64,000 nucleotides of DNA, from positions 28,100 through 92,099 of the forward strand of contig NZ_JACRWE010000009.1 in the NCBI RefSeq assembly GCF_014323405.1, written 5' to 3'. Below are positions 9,085 through 17,083 of the stretch, one piece after another. The DNA is from Romboutsia faecis (GTDB taxonomy: Bacteria > Bacillota > Clostridia > Peptostreptococcales > Peptostreptococcaceae). Positions within the stretch are counted from its first letter, which is position 1. The number at the start of each line of letters is the position of its first letter. The notes below the pieces were generated by a model. It was not told where the DNA came from, did no database searches, and was given only the letters and a program-made list of their open reading frames with translations. A program made the position numbers and the translations under genes.

Positions 9085-12000
9085 ATTTTATTCTACAATA
9101 CAAACAAAAATAAAATGAAGATACTTCCAATTTTAATGTCAATAATAATATTTTTATCATCTTCAATAAATATACACGCAGAAAATGTAGATACAAATAA
9201 TTTAGATAATCAAAAAAATAGTGATTTAAAACCTAAGATAGATGTTAACTACTTAGGAACAACTCCTAGTGAAATAGTAGAAGGTCAAGAGTTTGAAGTT
9301 AGTTATGAGATTATACCTCATCCATTTCAAAATAATCAGTCTAAGCCTAAAGAAATAGTGTTAGTACTGGATGCCTCAGGAAGTATGAGTGAAACCACTA
9401 CATGTTCTCATGGACAGTCTAAAAATCATTACATATACATAAACAATGGTGTTGAGGAGGTATGTAGTGATGTTAAGACTGATTATTGCATTACACATAA
9501 AAAAACAGGAAGTCATTGGGATGGACTTAAAAGATGTACTGAAAAACGAGTAACTTATTGTACAGAGCATGAAACTTCAGATAATCATGAATATTGTCAA
9601 GAAGAGAGAACTAGAATAGGACAACTTAAATTGGCAGCGAAATCATTTATAGAAAAAATGAGAGAAGTAAATGATTTGAGTCTAGGAATAGTAGTATATT
9701 CCAGTGAAGCTACGATAAATCCAATATCAGTAAATGGAACCAAAACAGTAACAACAACTAGTGGAAGTAGGCATAGTGTTCCAAATTATATATCGTTGCC
9801 TAATACAAATTTTTTAGATATAAATGATGATAGATTATTTAATATGATAGATAATCTAAAAGCTTCAGGAGGTACTAATACAGGGGAAGGATTAAGGAAG
9901 GCAGAGTATTTATTAAAACAAGGAGATAGCAATGCAAATAAGACTATAATTTTAATGTCAGACGGATTGCCTACTTTTTATTCTACGCATAAAAAAAGTA
10001 ACAATAAATATGAAGAGTATACAAATATAGATAATAGTACACCACTTATATCTGGACCAGGAAATGGAACATCTACAGATAGTACAAATTATGCTAAAAC
10101 TATAGGTTATAAGATAAGAGCTAATAATCCAAATATATTCTCAATAGGATATGGTTTAGGAAGTAGCACATCTGAAGGAAATAGAACTTTACAAGATATA
10201 CATAAATCTATGGGTGGAGTAGTGAATTTAAATAATCCAGAGGATCCTCAAAATACTTTTTTTGCAACTAATGATGGCGCGATAAACTCTATTTTTAAAA
10301 AAATAGCAGATGTACTAATACAATCCTATACTATAAATGATGCTAGTTTAAATCTGAATTTATCAGATAGTATAACTGTAGTAGATGGTTTAGATAGTAT
10401 AACTAGTAATGGACAAACAAAAAAATTAGATCCAATAATATATAATTTAGGGGAAAATAATTGGTATACGGCGGAGAGACAAATTATAACTTTTAAAGTT
10501 AAGGCAACTAATACTGGAAATATGCAACTTTACAAAAATGATGGGACATTCACATATAAAGATATTAATGGTATAGATATAGAGGTTCCCATAAAGAATC
10601 AAAGTATTAATATAAATCCATATATACCATCTGAGGCAGAAAAGTTGAAATTTGAATTTAAGACAATGCCTACAGATTATCTTATAGGAGATACTGTAAA
10701 TGGAAAAGCTACATATATTCATTCTGGAACAAAAACAGTAACATTTAAAAATGCAAAATTTAATGATATTATATTACCTTCGAATATTGTATTAGAAGAT
10801 TCAACAATTAATGAACTAAATTTTGGACAAGTATCATCTACAACAACTAAAGATATTAGTTTTAAGGTTAATGATTTAGAAGAAATAAATATAAATGATC
10901 CTGTTCAGTATTCATTACAAGGAAACTATTCTTATACAATTACCAATAAATATGGTAATAATACGCAAGAATCAGGAACATCTTCAACAATGATAAATGT
11001 AAAAAGAGGGCAAGTTAGAGTAAAGGTATTAGACCAAGCTGGTAATGATATATCTAGCTTATCTAAAGTGTTAATAAGTGGTAAATCATTACAAGAAAAT
11101 GAAGGTGAATTAAAGGATGGCTATATATTATACAATACTATTTCTAGTGGAAACTATAAATTGACTATAAAAGAATTGCCAGAAGGATGTGAACCTAAGG
11201 AAGGTCAAAATACCGGGAATGTAATTGTTAGTTATGAAAATAATATAGCCGAATATATTTTTCATGTTAATGGAATATATGAAGAACTGATCACTTCAGA
11301 TATAGATGTTGAGTTAATAGAAGCAACACCTAATCCAACGTATTTAGGTAGTGAAGTAAATGTCACATATGAGATTAAACCAAAAGACTTTATTATAGAA
11401 GATAACTCAAATGATATAGGTATGATAGATGAAGCTATATTTGTAGTAGATCTATCATCGGGTATGAATAGAAGTAATATAATGAGCCAATTAATAAATA
11501 ATATTCATAATGTGATATTACAAAGCTCTAAAATAAAAGATAGTGATATTAAATTTGGTTTGGTTGGTTACAATAGTGAGGCTAATTTTCCTGATGATCA
11601 ATATTATAAATTATTTAATAAAAATGAAAGAAATCAATTCAATGATAATGTTGTGAAGCAAATGAGTGCCAGTAATAATATTTCAGATAGAAATATTACT
11701 AGTGGAATAAAAAAAGCAGATGAACTATTGCAAAAAAACAATGATCAAGGTGTTAATCAAGCGATTATATTACTAACAGGGGGTTCTATAAACAATATAG
11801 ATGCTAACTATATTAAGGAAATAAAAAACAGAGGTTATAAAGTAATAAGCGTAGACTTGAGTGATAAAAGCAACGCAAATATAAATGGAACACCTGTAAA
11901 TTATATGGGAGATGAAAGTTTAAAAAATTTACACTTATTACTAGGTGGAAATCAATCTGATTTTATAGTAAGCAGACCAGACGGAGGTAACTTTAACTAT

Positions 12001-12816
12001 ATAGATAAAGATTTAGAAAAAGTAGTTGAAGCATTAGTTGGGTCTAATAATAAAGGTTATATAAAAGATAATGTTAATTTAAAATTTAGTCTTGGAGATA
12101 AATTTGAATTTATAGATTCGAATAATTATGAAAATATTAAATCTACAAGTGTTAATGGACATGATGTAATTCTAAATTTAAAAGATATATCTTATAAATT
12201 TAAAGATGGTAAATACCAATCAGAGAAATTTAGAATTACTTTTAAAGTAAAACCTAAATTAGAAGGAGAAAACATGTCTTTTGAAAATGCTACTATATCA
12301 TTTAATGATATAGATAATAGATTAATAACAAAAGATATAGCAAAACCATATATAACTGTAAATGGAAGTATAACGACAGATATAACTCATGGAATATACG
12401 AAGGTATAATTAATGGAAATCCAATGATAACTGAAGAAGCTAAAACTGTGTCATATGGATCTAGCGTACCTTTTGCTGCGACTTTTGATATATACAATAA
12501 AGAAACAGAAGTAACTTTACAAATTGATTCTAGATTAAGATTTATATCGGATATAAAAGTATATAAAATAAGAAATGGAAGTACAATTCAATTACTTAGT
12601 AATGAAAAAGTACATGGAGACAGTAAGAATTACACTGTTAATATAGACAACAGATACTCAATAAATAACACAGATAAGATTTTAGTTATTTATAACGTTA
12701 TATTACCAAAGAATATTAGTGCTACTGAAAAACAATATACAAACAATATATTTGTATACGATAGTAATAAAGAGGCGGTAGTAAAAGCTAAATTTAAAAT
12801 ATTTGATTTGTTTTAA
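9085..12816 (+). CDS. Secreted von Willebrand factor A-domain protein of the pilus locus
   Basis: This is a large exported protein, 1233 residues from ATG 9115. It has a signal peptide (hydrophobic core ILPILMSIIIFLSSSI, cleavage near IHAEN) and a vWA domain with a full metal site, D86xS88xS90 (numbered from that ATG), plus GGTNTGEG and LMSDG. A Cys/His-rich insertion follows the first strand. A second vWA domain from about residue 773 is degenerate, with DLSSG and LLTGG. There is no LPxTG and no C-terminal membrane anchor. The only good ribosome site, AAGGGGGA at 9071, is 37 bases from the ATG but seven from an in-frame ATT at 9085, so I give that start. Proposed role: an adhesin working with the pilus, like PilY1. 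This is inferred from position. Confidence 0.8.
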   Translation: MLFYNTNKNKMKILPILMSIIIFLSSSINIHAENVDTNNLDNQKNSDLKPKIDVNYLGTTPSEIVEGQEFEVSYEIIPHPFQNNQSKPKEIVLVLDASGSMSETTTCSHGQSKNHYIYINNGVEEVCSDVKTDYCITHKKTGSHWDGLKRCTEKRVTYCTEHETSDNHEYCQEERTRIGQLKLAAKSFIEKMREVNDLSLGIVVYSSEATINPISVNGTKTVTTTSGSRHSVPNYISLPNTNFLDINDDRLFNMIDNLKASGGTNTGEGLRKAEYLLKQGDSNANKTIILMSDGLPTFYSTHKKSNNKYEEYTNIDNSTPLISGPGNGTSTDSTNYAKTIGYKIRANNPNIFSIGYGLGSSTSEGNRTLQDIHKSMGGVVNLNNPEDPQNTFFATNDGAINSIFKKIADVLIQSYTINDASLNLNLSDSITVVDGLDSITSNGQTKKLDPIIYNLGENNWYTAERQIITFKVKATNTGNMQLYKNDGTFTYKDINGIDIEVPIKNQSININPYIPSEAEKLKFEFKTMPTDYLIGDTVNGKATYIHSGTKTVTFKNAKFNDIILPSNIVLEDSTINELNFGQVSSTTTKDISFKVNDLEEININDPVQYSLQGNYSYTITNKYGNNTQESGTSSTMINVKRGQVRVKVLDQAGNDISSLSKVLISGKSLQENEGELKDGYILYNTISSGNYKLTIKELPEGCEPKEGQNTGNVIVSYENNIAEYIFHVNGIYEELITSDIDVELIEATPNPTYLGSEVNVTYEIKPKDFIIEDNSNDIGMIDEAIFVVDLSSGMNRSNIMSQLINNIHNVILQSSKIKDSDIKFGLVGYNSEANFPDDQYYKLFNKNERNQFNDNVVKQMSASNNISDRNITSGIKKADELLQKNNDQGVNQAIILLTGGSINNIDANYIKEIKNRGYKVISVDLSDKSNANINGTPVNYMGDESLKNLHLLLGGNQSDFIVSRPDGGNFNYIDKDLEKVVEALVGSNNKGYIKDNVNLKFSLGDKFEFIDSNNYENIKSTSVNGHDVILNLKDISYKFKDGKYQSEKFRITFKVKPKLEGENMSFENATISFNDIDNRLITKDIAKPYITVNGSITTDITHGIYEGIINGNPMITEEAKTVSYGSSVPFAATFDIYNKETEVTLQIDSRLRFISDIKVYKIRNGSTIQLLSNEKVHGDSKNYTVNIDNRYSINNTDKILVIYNVILPKNISATEKQYTNNIFVYDSNKEAVVKAKFKIFDLF

Positions 12817-12820
12817 GAAA

Positions 12821-12858
12821 AAAGGCAGCCTTTACGATTAAATTTAAGGCTGCTTTAT
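12821..12858 (+). terminator. Terminator of the pil machinery operon
   Basis: Arms GCAGCCTT (12825-12832) and AAGGCTGC (12846-12853) form an 8-bp stem with flanking A/T pairs. It lies just after the vWA stop and before the separate pilA promoter, so pilA is its own transcription unit. Confidence 0.8.
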
Positions 12859-12902
12859 TAATTTATAGGGTAATAAAATTTTCTATTATTAAGTAAAAAA
12901 TA

Positions 12903-12932
12903 TTGACCTAAAGTAGAATGTAGTGGTAATAT
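12903..12932 (+). promoter_or_regulatory. Sigma-A promoter of pilA
   Basis: TTGACC (12903-12908) and TAATAT (12927-12932) are 18 bases apart. The start site would be near 12939, just ahead of the riboswitch fold, giving a leader of about 190 bases before the pilA ATG. Confidence 0.75.
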
Positions 12933-12938
12933 ATGGTT

Positions 12939-13060
12939 ATAAATGAAATATAATGCAACGAAACATATTCTGTATATGGGTACCTGGGATATGTGGAGCG
13001 AGTGGTGCAACCGACTATTTGATATGAATACAAGCATAATTAATAGTCGATTTTTTTATG
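12939..13060 (+). ncRNA. c-di-GMP-II-like riboswitch with downstream terminator, upstream of pilA
   Basis: The conserved element GTGCAACCGAC (13005-13015) matches what I recall of class II cyclic di-GMP riboswitches. It is preceded by GAAACA and GGGT elements and a GTACC/GGTGC pairing (12980-12984 with 13004-13008). A terminator hairpin, CGACTATT (13012-13019) with AATAGTCG (13042-13049) plus seven T, overlaps the aptamer's 3' end. The alternative pairing ATGAAATA (12943-12950) with TATTTGAT (13016-13023) would block that hairpin. This predicts an ON switch: ligand promotes pilA transcription, as described for C. difficile pilA1. The aptamer boundaries are approximate and parts deviate from the consensus. 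Confidence 0.82.
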
Positions 13061-13131
13061 GAATAAAAATTATATTTTATAAGGGGATATTCCATAGTAG
13101 TTAAAATTACAATAATATTTGGAGGGATAAC

Positions 13132-13614
13132 ATGTTAAACAAAAAGAAAAATAACAAAGGTTTCACATTAGTGGAATTATTAGTAGTAATAGCTATTATA
13201 GGTATATTAGCAGTAGTAGCAGTACCAGCATTATTTAGTAACATAGAAAAATCAAAAGTTGCTAAATTAGAAAGTAATATAAGTGCAATAAAAAGCGCTG
13301 CACTAACATATTATACAGATAATAATACATATTTTGAAACACAAAGTAATGCATCTACTATTGAACAGTTACAAAGTGGAAGCCTAGGAGAGTACTTAGA
13401 GGATTTAAAATCTGCTTTTGGATCAGAAACATATGGAATAGCTGGAAAAGTAGATGCTAATAATGGTAATTCTATATTAACAATAAATTTAGGTAAATCA
13501 AAATTAAGTTCTAAAGCAATAAAAAAATTAGAAAGTGATATTGGGGCAACAACTCCTGATGGAAAAAATATAACTTATACAATAATAAAAGGTGGATTTA
13601 CTTCTGGAAGCTAA
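13132..13614 (+). CDS. pilA: Major type IV pilin PilA
   Basis: This 160-residue prepilin has leader MLNKKKNNKG, then mature FTLVELLVVIAIIGILAVVA, the textbook N-methylated helix with Glu5. The remaining roughly 130 residues form a Ser/Ala/Lys-rich globular head without cysteines. It has a strong RBS (GGAGGG), its own promoter and riboswitch, and a terminator directly after. That fits the abundant structural pilin. Processing would be by one of the two prepilin peptidases downstream, and retraction by PilT, the next gene. Confidence 0.95.
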   Translation: MLNKKKNNKGFTLVELLVVIAIIGILAVVAVPALFSNIEKSKVAKLESNISAIKSAALTYYTDNNTYFETQSNASTIEQLQSGSLGEYLEDLKSAFGSETYGIAGKVDANNGNSILTINLGKSKLSSKAIKKLESDIGATTPDGKNITYTIIKGGFTSGS

Positions 13615-13627
13615 ATATGAATTAAAA

Positions 13628-13662
13628 AAGAGGACTGTCATAGTACGGGTCTTCTTTTTTAT
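13628..13662 (+). terminator. pilA terminator
   Basis: AAGAGGAC (13628-13635) pairs with GTCTTCTT (13649-13656), one G-U pair, followed by a T run. It makes pilA a single-gene transcript. Confidence 0.82.
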
Positions 13663-13829
13663 TGCATTGATATTTTATAATTATCTATTTCTATAATATA
13701 TTTATTTCTTACTATGTTAATAATTATTAAGTATATAAATAATATTATTTTATAAAAATAAAAACTTCTAAATGATATATTATTCAGGAGAATGATACAA
13801 GATTTAATAGATTAATCGAGGAGCAAAAT

Positions 13830-14891
13830 ATGAATATATTAGATTTATTAAAAATAGCCATAAAAAAGGGATCATCAGATGTCCATTTAACAGTAGGAAG
13901 ATGCCCAACAGCAAGAGTATCAGGCAAGTTTATACAACTATCAGAAGAAATACTAACACAAGAAGAAGTAAAAGCTATGGTCCAGCAAATAACAACAGAA
14001 AAAAACTTCAATAAAATAAAAGAAGAAGGGGAATGCGACTTCTCAATATCATTAGAAACTGGAGAAAGATTTAGAGTAAATGCCTACAAACAAAAAGGAA
14101 ATTACGCAATAGCACTAAGAGCTATAACTTCTAATATACCAGACTTTGACACACTAGGACTCCCACTAGTACTAAAAAACTTCACAAATAAACATAAAGG
14201 ATTAGTGCTGGTAACAGGGCCAACAGGAAGTGGTAAATCTACAACATTAGCAAGTATTATTGATATAATAAATACAAATAGACAATCACACATAATAACA
14301 ATAGAAGACCCAATAGAATACGTACATCAACACAAAAATAGTATAGTAAATCAAAGAGAAATAGGAAATGATACAAAGTCATTTAATACCGCATTAAAAG
14401 CAATACTTCGTCAAGATCCAGACGTAATACTAATAGGGGAAATGAGAGATCCAGAAACTATATCAATAGCGCTTACAGCTGCAGAGACAGGCCATTTGGT
14501 ATTCTCTACTTTACATACAATAGGATCTGCAAAAACTATAGATAGAATAATCGACAGCTTTCCACCAGAACAGCAACAACAAATAAAGATGCAATTATCA
14601 ACAGTTTTAGAAGGAGTGGTGTCTCAACAGCTGATACCAACAGCTGATGGAGGAGGAAGGATAGCAGCACTTGAAATTATGACAGTAACACCCGCAATAA
14701 GAAACCTTATAAGAGAAGGAAAAACTCATCAAATTCAAAGTTCTATACAAACTGGAGCTAAGTTTGGAATGCAAACTATGGACCAAGATTTAATAAAACT
14801 ATATAAAGAAGGTAAAATATCCAAAGAGATGGCAATTAGTAGATGTAATGATTATGATTTTACAAGTAAATCAATAGGTATCATGTATTAA
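13830..14891 (+). CDS. pilT: Pilus retraction ATPase PilT
   Basis: This 353-residue hexameric ATPase drives pilin disassembly and twitching. Walker A GPTGSGKST starts near residue 130. The Walker B region is DPDVILIGEMRDPET and the His box is TGHLVFSTLHT. The AIRNLIREGK motif near residue 289 is the PilT hallmark needed for retraction. It lacks the tetracysteine motif of PilB. The RBS is GAGGAG ahead of the ATG. It lies between pilA and pilD, apparently transcribed after the pilA terminator from a promoter in the AT-rich gap 13663-13829, which I could not define. Confidence 0.95.
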   Translation: MNILDLLKIAIKKGSSDVHLTVGRCPTARVSGKFIQLSEEILTQEEVKAMVQQITTEKNFNKIKEEGECDFSISLETGERFRVNAYKQKGNYAIALRAITSNIPDFDTLGLPLVLKNFTNKHKGLVLVTGPTGSGKSTTLASIIDIINTNRQSHIITIEDPIEYVHQHKNSIVNQREIGNDTKSFNTALKAILRQDPDVILIGEMRDPETISIALTAAETGHLVFSTLHTIGSAKTIDRIIDSFPPEQQQQIKMQLSTVLEGVVSQQLIPTADGGGRIAALEIMTVTPAIRNLIREGKTHQIQSSIQTGAKFGMQTMDQDLIKLYKEGKISKEMAISRCNDYDFTSKSIGIMY

Positions 14892-14953
14892 TATGTTATA
14901 ATTAATTTGATTTTAATTGAGTTTAAATTAATTTAAAAAATGGGAGAAAACAT

Positions 14954-15733
14954 ATGGAATACATATTACAACTTTACATATTTATAGTGGGAACAATTTT
15001 CGGGAGTTTCTTTAATGTATGCATATACAGAATTCCAGAAAATAAATCAATAGCAAACCCACCATCAACATGTACCACGTGTAACACAAGATTAAAACCC
15101 ATAGACTTAATACCAATATTAAGTTACCTAATGTCAGGGAAAAAATGCAGATACTGTAAAAAAGAAATATCACCAAGATATGCAGCTGTAGAATTTCTAA
15201 CAGGAATACTATTTATATTAGTATATAACGTACACTCAATATCACTAGAAACAATCTACTACCTAATATTAGTATCGCTATTAGTAATAATAGCCTTCAT
15301 AGATATAGATCACTACATAATACCTGATGGTATAATAATATTTGGACTAGCAACAGCTCTAATATTAAACATACTTGGCATAGGTATACCAATAAAAGAA
15401 AGTCTAATAGGAGCTGTAATTTGTGGAGTAGGAATGTTGATATTAATCCACCTAATAGAACTTATAGTAAAAAAAGAAGTAATGGGTGGAGGAGACATAA
15501 AATTATTTGCGATGACTGGTCTTTTCCTAGGTATAAAAGGAGGACTCCTAACGATTATCTTAAGCGTATATATAGGAGCAATATACGGTGTAGGAACTAT
15601 ACTATACAGCAAATTAAATAATAAAGAATATAATTCCATGATACCTTATGGACCATTTATTTCTGTAGGAGCAATAATAGCTTTACTATACGGAAATAAC
15701 ATTTTAAATTGGTATTCGAATTTATTTATATAA
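14954..15733 (+). CDS. pilD: Prepilin peptidase PilD (A24 aspartic peptidase)
   Basis: This 259-residue membrane enzyme cleaves prepilin leaders after Gly and N-methylates the new N-terminus. The N-terminal domain has two CxxC pairs (CTTC near residue 39, CRYC near 64), the zinc-type motif tied to the methylase half. Catalytic aspartates are in FIDIDHYIIPD (near residue 116) and the GGGD of VMGGGDIKLF (near 178). It has several membrane helices. It follows pilT and is closed by a strong terminator. Confidence 0.94.
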   Translation: MEYILQLYIFIVGTIFGSFFNVCIYRIPENKSIANPPSTCTTCNTRLKPIDLIPILSYLMSGKKCRYCKKEISPRYAAVEFLTGILFILVYNVHSISLETIYYLILVSLLVIIAFIDIDHYIIPDGIIIFGLATALILNILGIGIPIKESLIGAVICGVGMLILIHLIELIVKKEVMGGGDIKLFAMTGLFLGIKGGLLTIILSVYIGAIYGVGTILYSKLNNKEYNSMIPYGPFISVGAIIALLYGNNILNWYSNLFI

Positions 15734-15739
15734 AAATAA

Positions 15740-15772
15740 GGCGTCGTATATTACGACGTCTCGTTTTTTTTA
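15740..15772 (+). terminator. pilD terminator
   Basis: GGCGTCGTA (15740-15748) pairs with TACGACGTC (15752-15760), followed by a run of eight T. It is a strong intrinsic terminator. Confidence 0.9.
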
Positions 15773-15854
15773 ATAAAAAGTATAAAAAGTTATATATTAA
15801 TTAAAAATCAAGATATAGAGCCAAATCCTATTACTAATACATAAATTAAATATA

Positions 15855-16493
15855 ATGATTTATACAATAACAATATCTATAATTTTGACTTATTTTTCAA
15901 ATAAGTATTTAAGTTATGTAAGAGAAGAAACAAATAAAATTACATATAATATACCTATAATATATTTTTTAATAATAACTTTAAGTATATGTGTTTATCA
16001 AAAGTATGGTCTAACAGTAGAATCTATAAGATATATATTCTTAATTCCTTTTTTAGTAGGAATATCAATTATTGATTACCAAACTACTTACATATATGAT
16101 ATAACAATAGTTAGTGGTATAATTATTCAAGGTGTAATTTTAATAAGCTCAATAAATATAGAAAATGATTATAAAAGTCATATAAGTGCTTTATTTATAG
16201 GATTAATATTCTCATATATCCTAGCTAAATTAACAAAATCATTAGGAGAAGGAGATATTGGACTATTCGCTTTATGTTCTTTTACTTTAGGACATAATTA
16301 TAGCATATATATGATATTTTTATCATTTATGATAGCATTTATATACTGCATATACATAATTTTCACAAAAAATAAATCAGTGAAAGAGAGTATACCATTT
16401 GCACCATTTATATCATTATCAACTATATTGATAATGTTAACGGAAAATCAAATACTTACAAGTTATTTTGACATAATGTACAATGTGTTATAA
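15855..16493 (+). CDS. Second, short prepilin peptidase-like protein (A24)
   Basis: This 212-residue membrane protein keeps the A24 catalytic aspartates. One is in [12 protein letters not shown] (near residue 74) and the other in the GxGD motif of GEGDIGLF (near 135). It lacks the N-terminal cysteine domain of PilD, so it could cleave but probably not methylate. C. difficile, as I recall, also carries two PilD genes in this place. No clear RBS precedes ATG 15855. The 3' end abuts pth: the pth Shine-Dalgarno overlaps this stop codon. It could act on another substrate set; the sequence does not tell. Confidence 0.8.
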   Translation: MIYTITISIILTYFSNKYLSYVREETNKITYNIPIIYFLIITLSICVYQKYGLTVESIRYIFLIPFLVGISIIDYQTTYIYDITIVSGIIIQGVILISSINIENDYKSHISALFIGLIFSYILAKLTKSLGEGDIGLFALCSFTLGHNYSIYMIFLSFMIAFIYCIYIIFTKNKSVKESIPFAPFISLSTILIMLTENQILTSYFDIMYNVL

Positions 16494-16506
16494 AGGAGGA
16501 AAAAAT

Positions 16507-17067
16507 ATGTACGTAGTAGTAGGATTAGGTAATCCAGGGAAACAATATGAGAATACAAGGCATAATGTTGGATTTAATGTTATAGATATTCTAGCGAAGG
16601 AATATGACATAAGCGTATCGAAAATAAAACATAAGGCTTTAATAGGAGAAGGAAGAGTTGGAAGTGAAAAGGTTCTATTAGTTAAGCCTCAAACATATAT
16701 GAATTTAAGTGGAGAAACTTTAATAGATATATATAATTATTATAAAGTTGATATGGAGAACATAATAGTTATATATGATGATATAGACTTAGATGTTGGA
16801 AAAATTAGAATAAGAAAAAAAGGAAGCGGTGGTACTCATAATGGTATGAGATCTATTATAAAATGCTTAGGAGCTAATGATTTTCCAAGAGTAAGAGTCG
16901 GTGTTTCTAAGCCAAAACCAGGACAAGATTTAGCTGATTTTGTTCTTTCTAGATTCAGAAAAGAAGAAAATAATGATGTAGAACTAGGTTTAGAAAAAGC
17001 TGCAAAAGCAGTTGATGTAATGATAAAAGACAATGTTGATTTAGCTATGAATAAATACAACGGATAA
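16507..17067 (+). CDS. pth: Peptidyl-tRNA hydrolase
   Basis: Pth releases peptides from peptidyl-tRNA that has dropped off ribosomes. The start at 16507 ([20 protein letters not shown]) fits the family N-terminus and has AAAGGAGG (16492-16499) upstream. The catalytic His is in NTRHNVGF and the conserved NLSG and DDIDL motifs are present. The length of 186 residues is typical. An upstream in-frame start at 16483 would overlap the previous gene and is rejected. pth-mfd order matches Bacillus. Confidence 0.97.
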   Translation: MYVVVGLGNPGKQYENTRHNVGFNVIDILAKEYDISVSKIKHKALIGEGRVGSEKVLLVKPQTYMNLSGETLIDIYNYYKVDMENIIVIYDDIDLDVGKIRIRKKGSGGTHNGMRSIIKCLGANDFPRVRVGVSKPKPGQDLADFVLSRFRKEENNDVELGLEKAAKAVDVMIKDNVDLAMNKYNG

Positions 17068-17083
17068 GGAAAGGGAGATTCAT

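Noticed and set aside
12939..13060. Class I c-di-GMP (GEMM) riboswitch or T-box
   Set aside because: The GEMM core and the T-box AGGGTGG motif are absent; the GTGCAACCGAC core fits class II.
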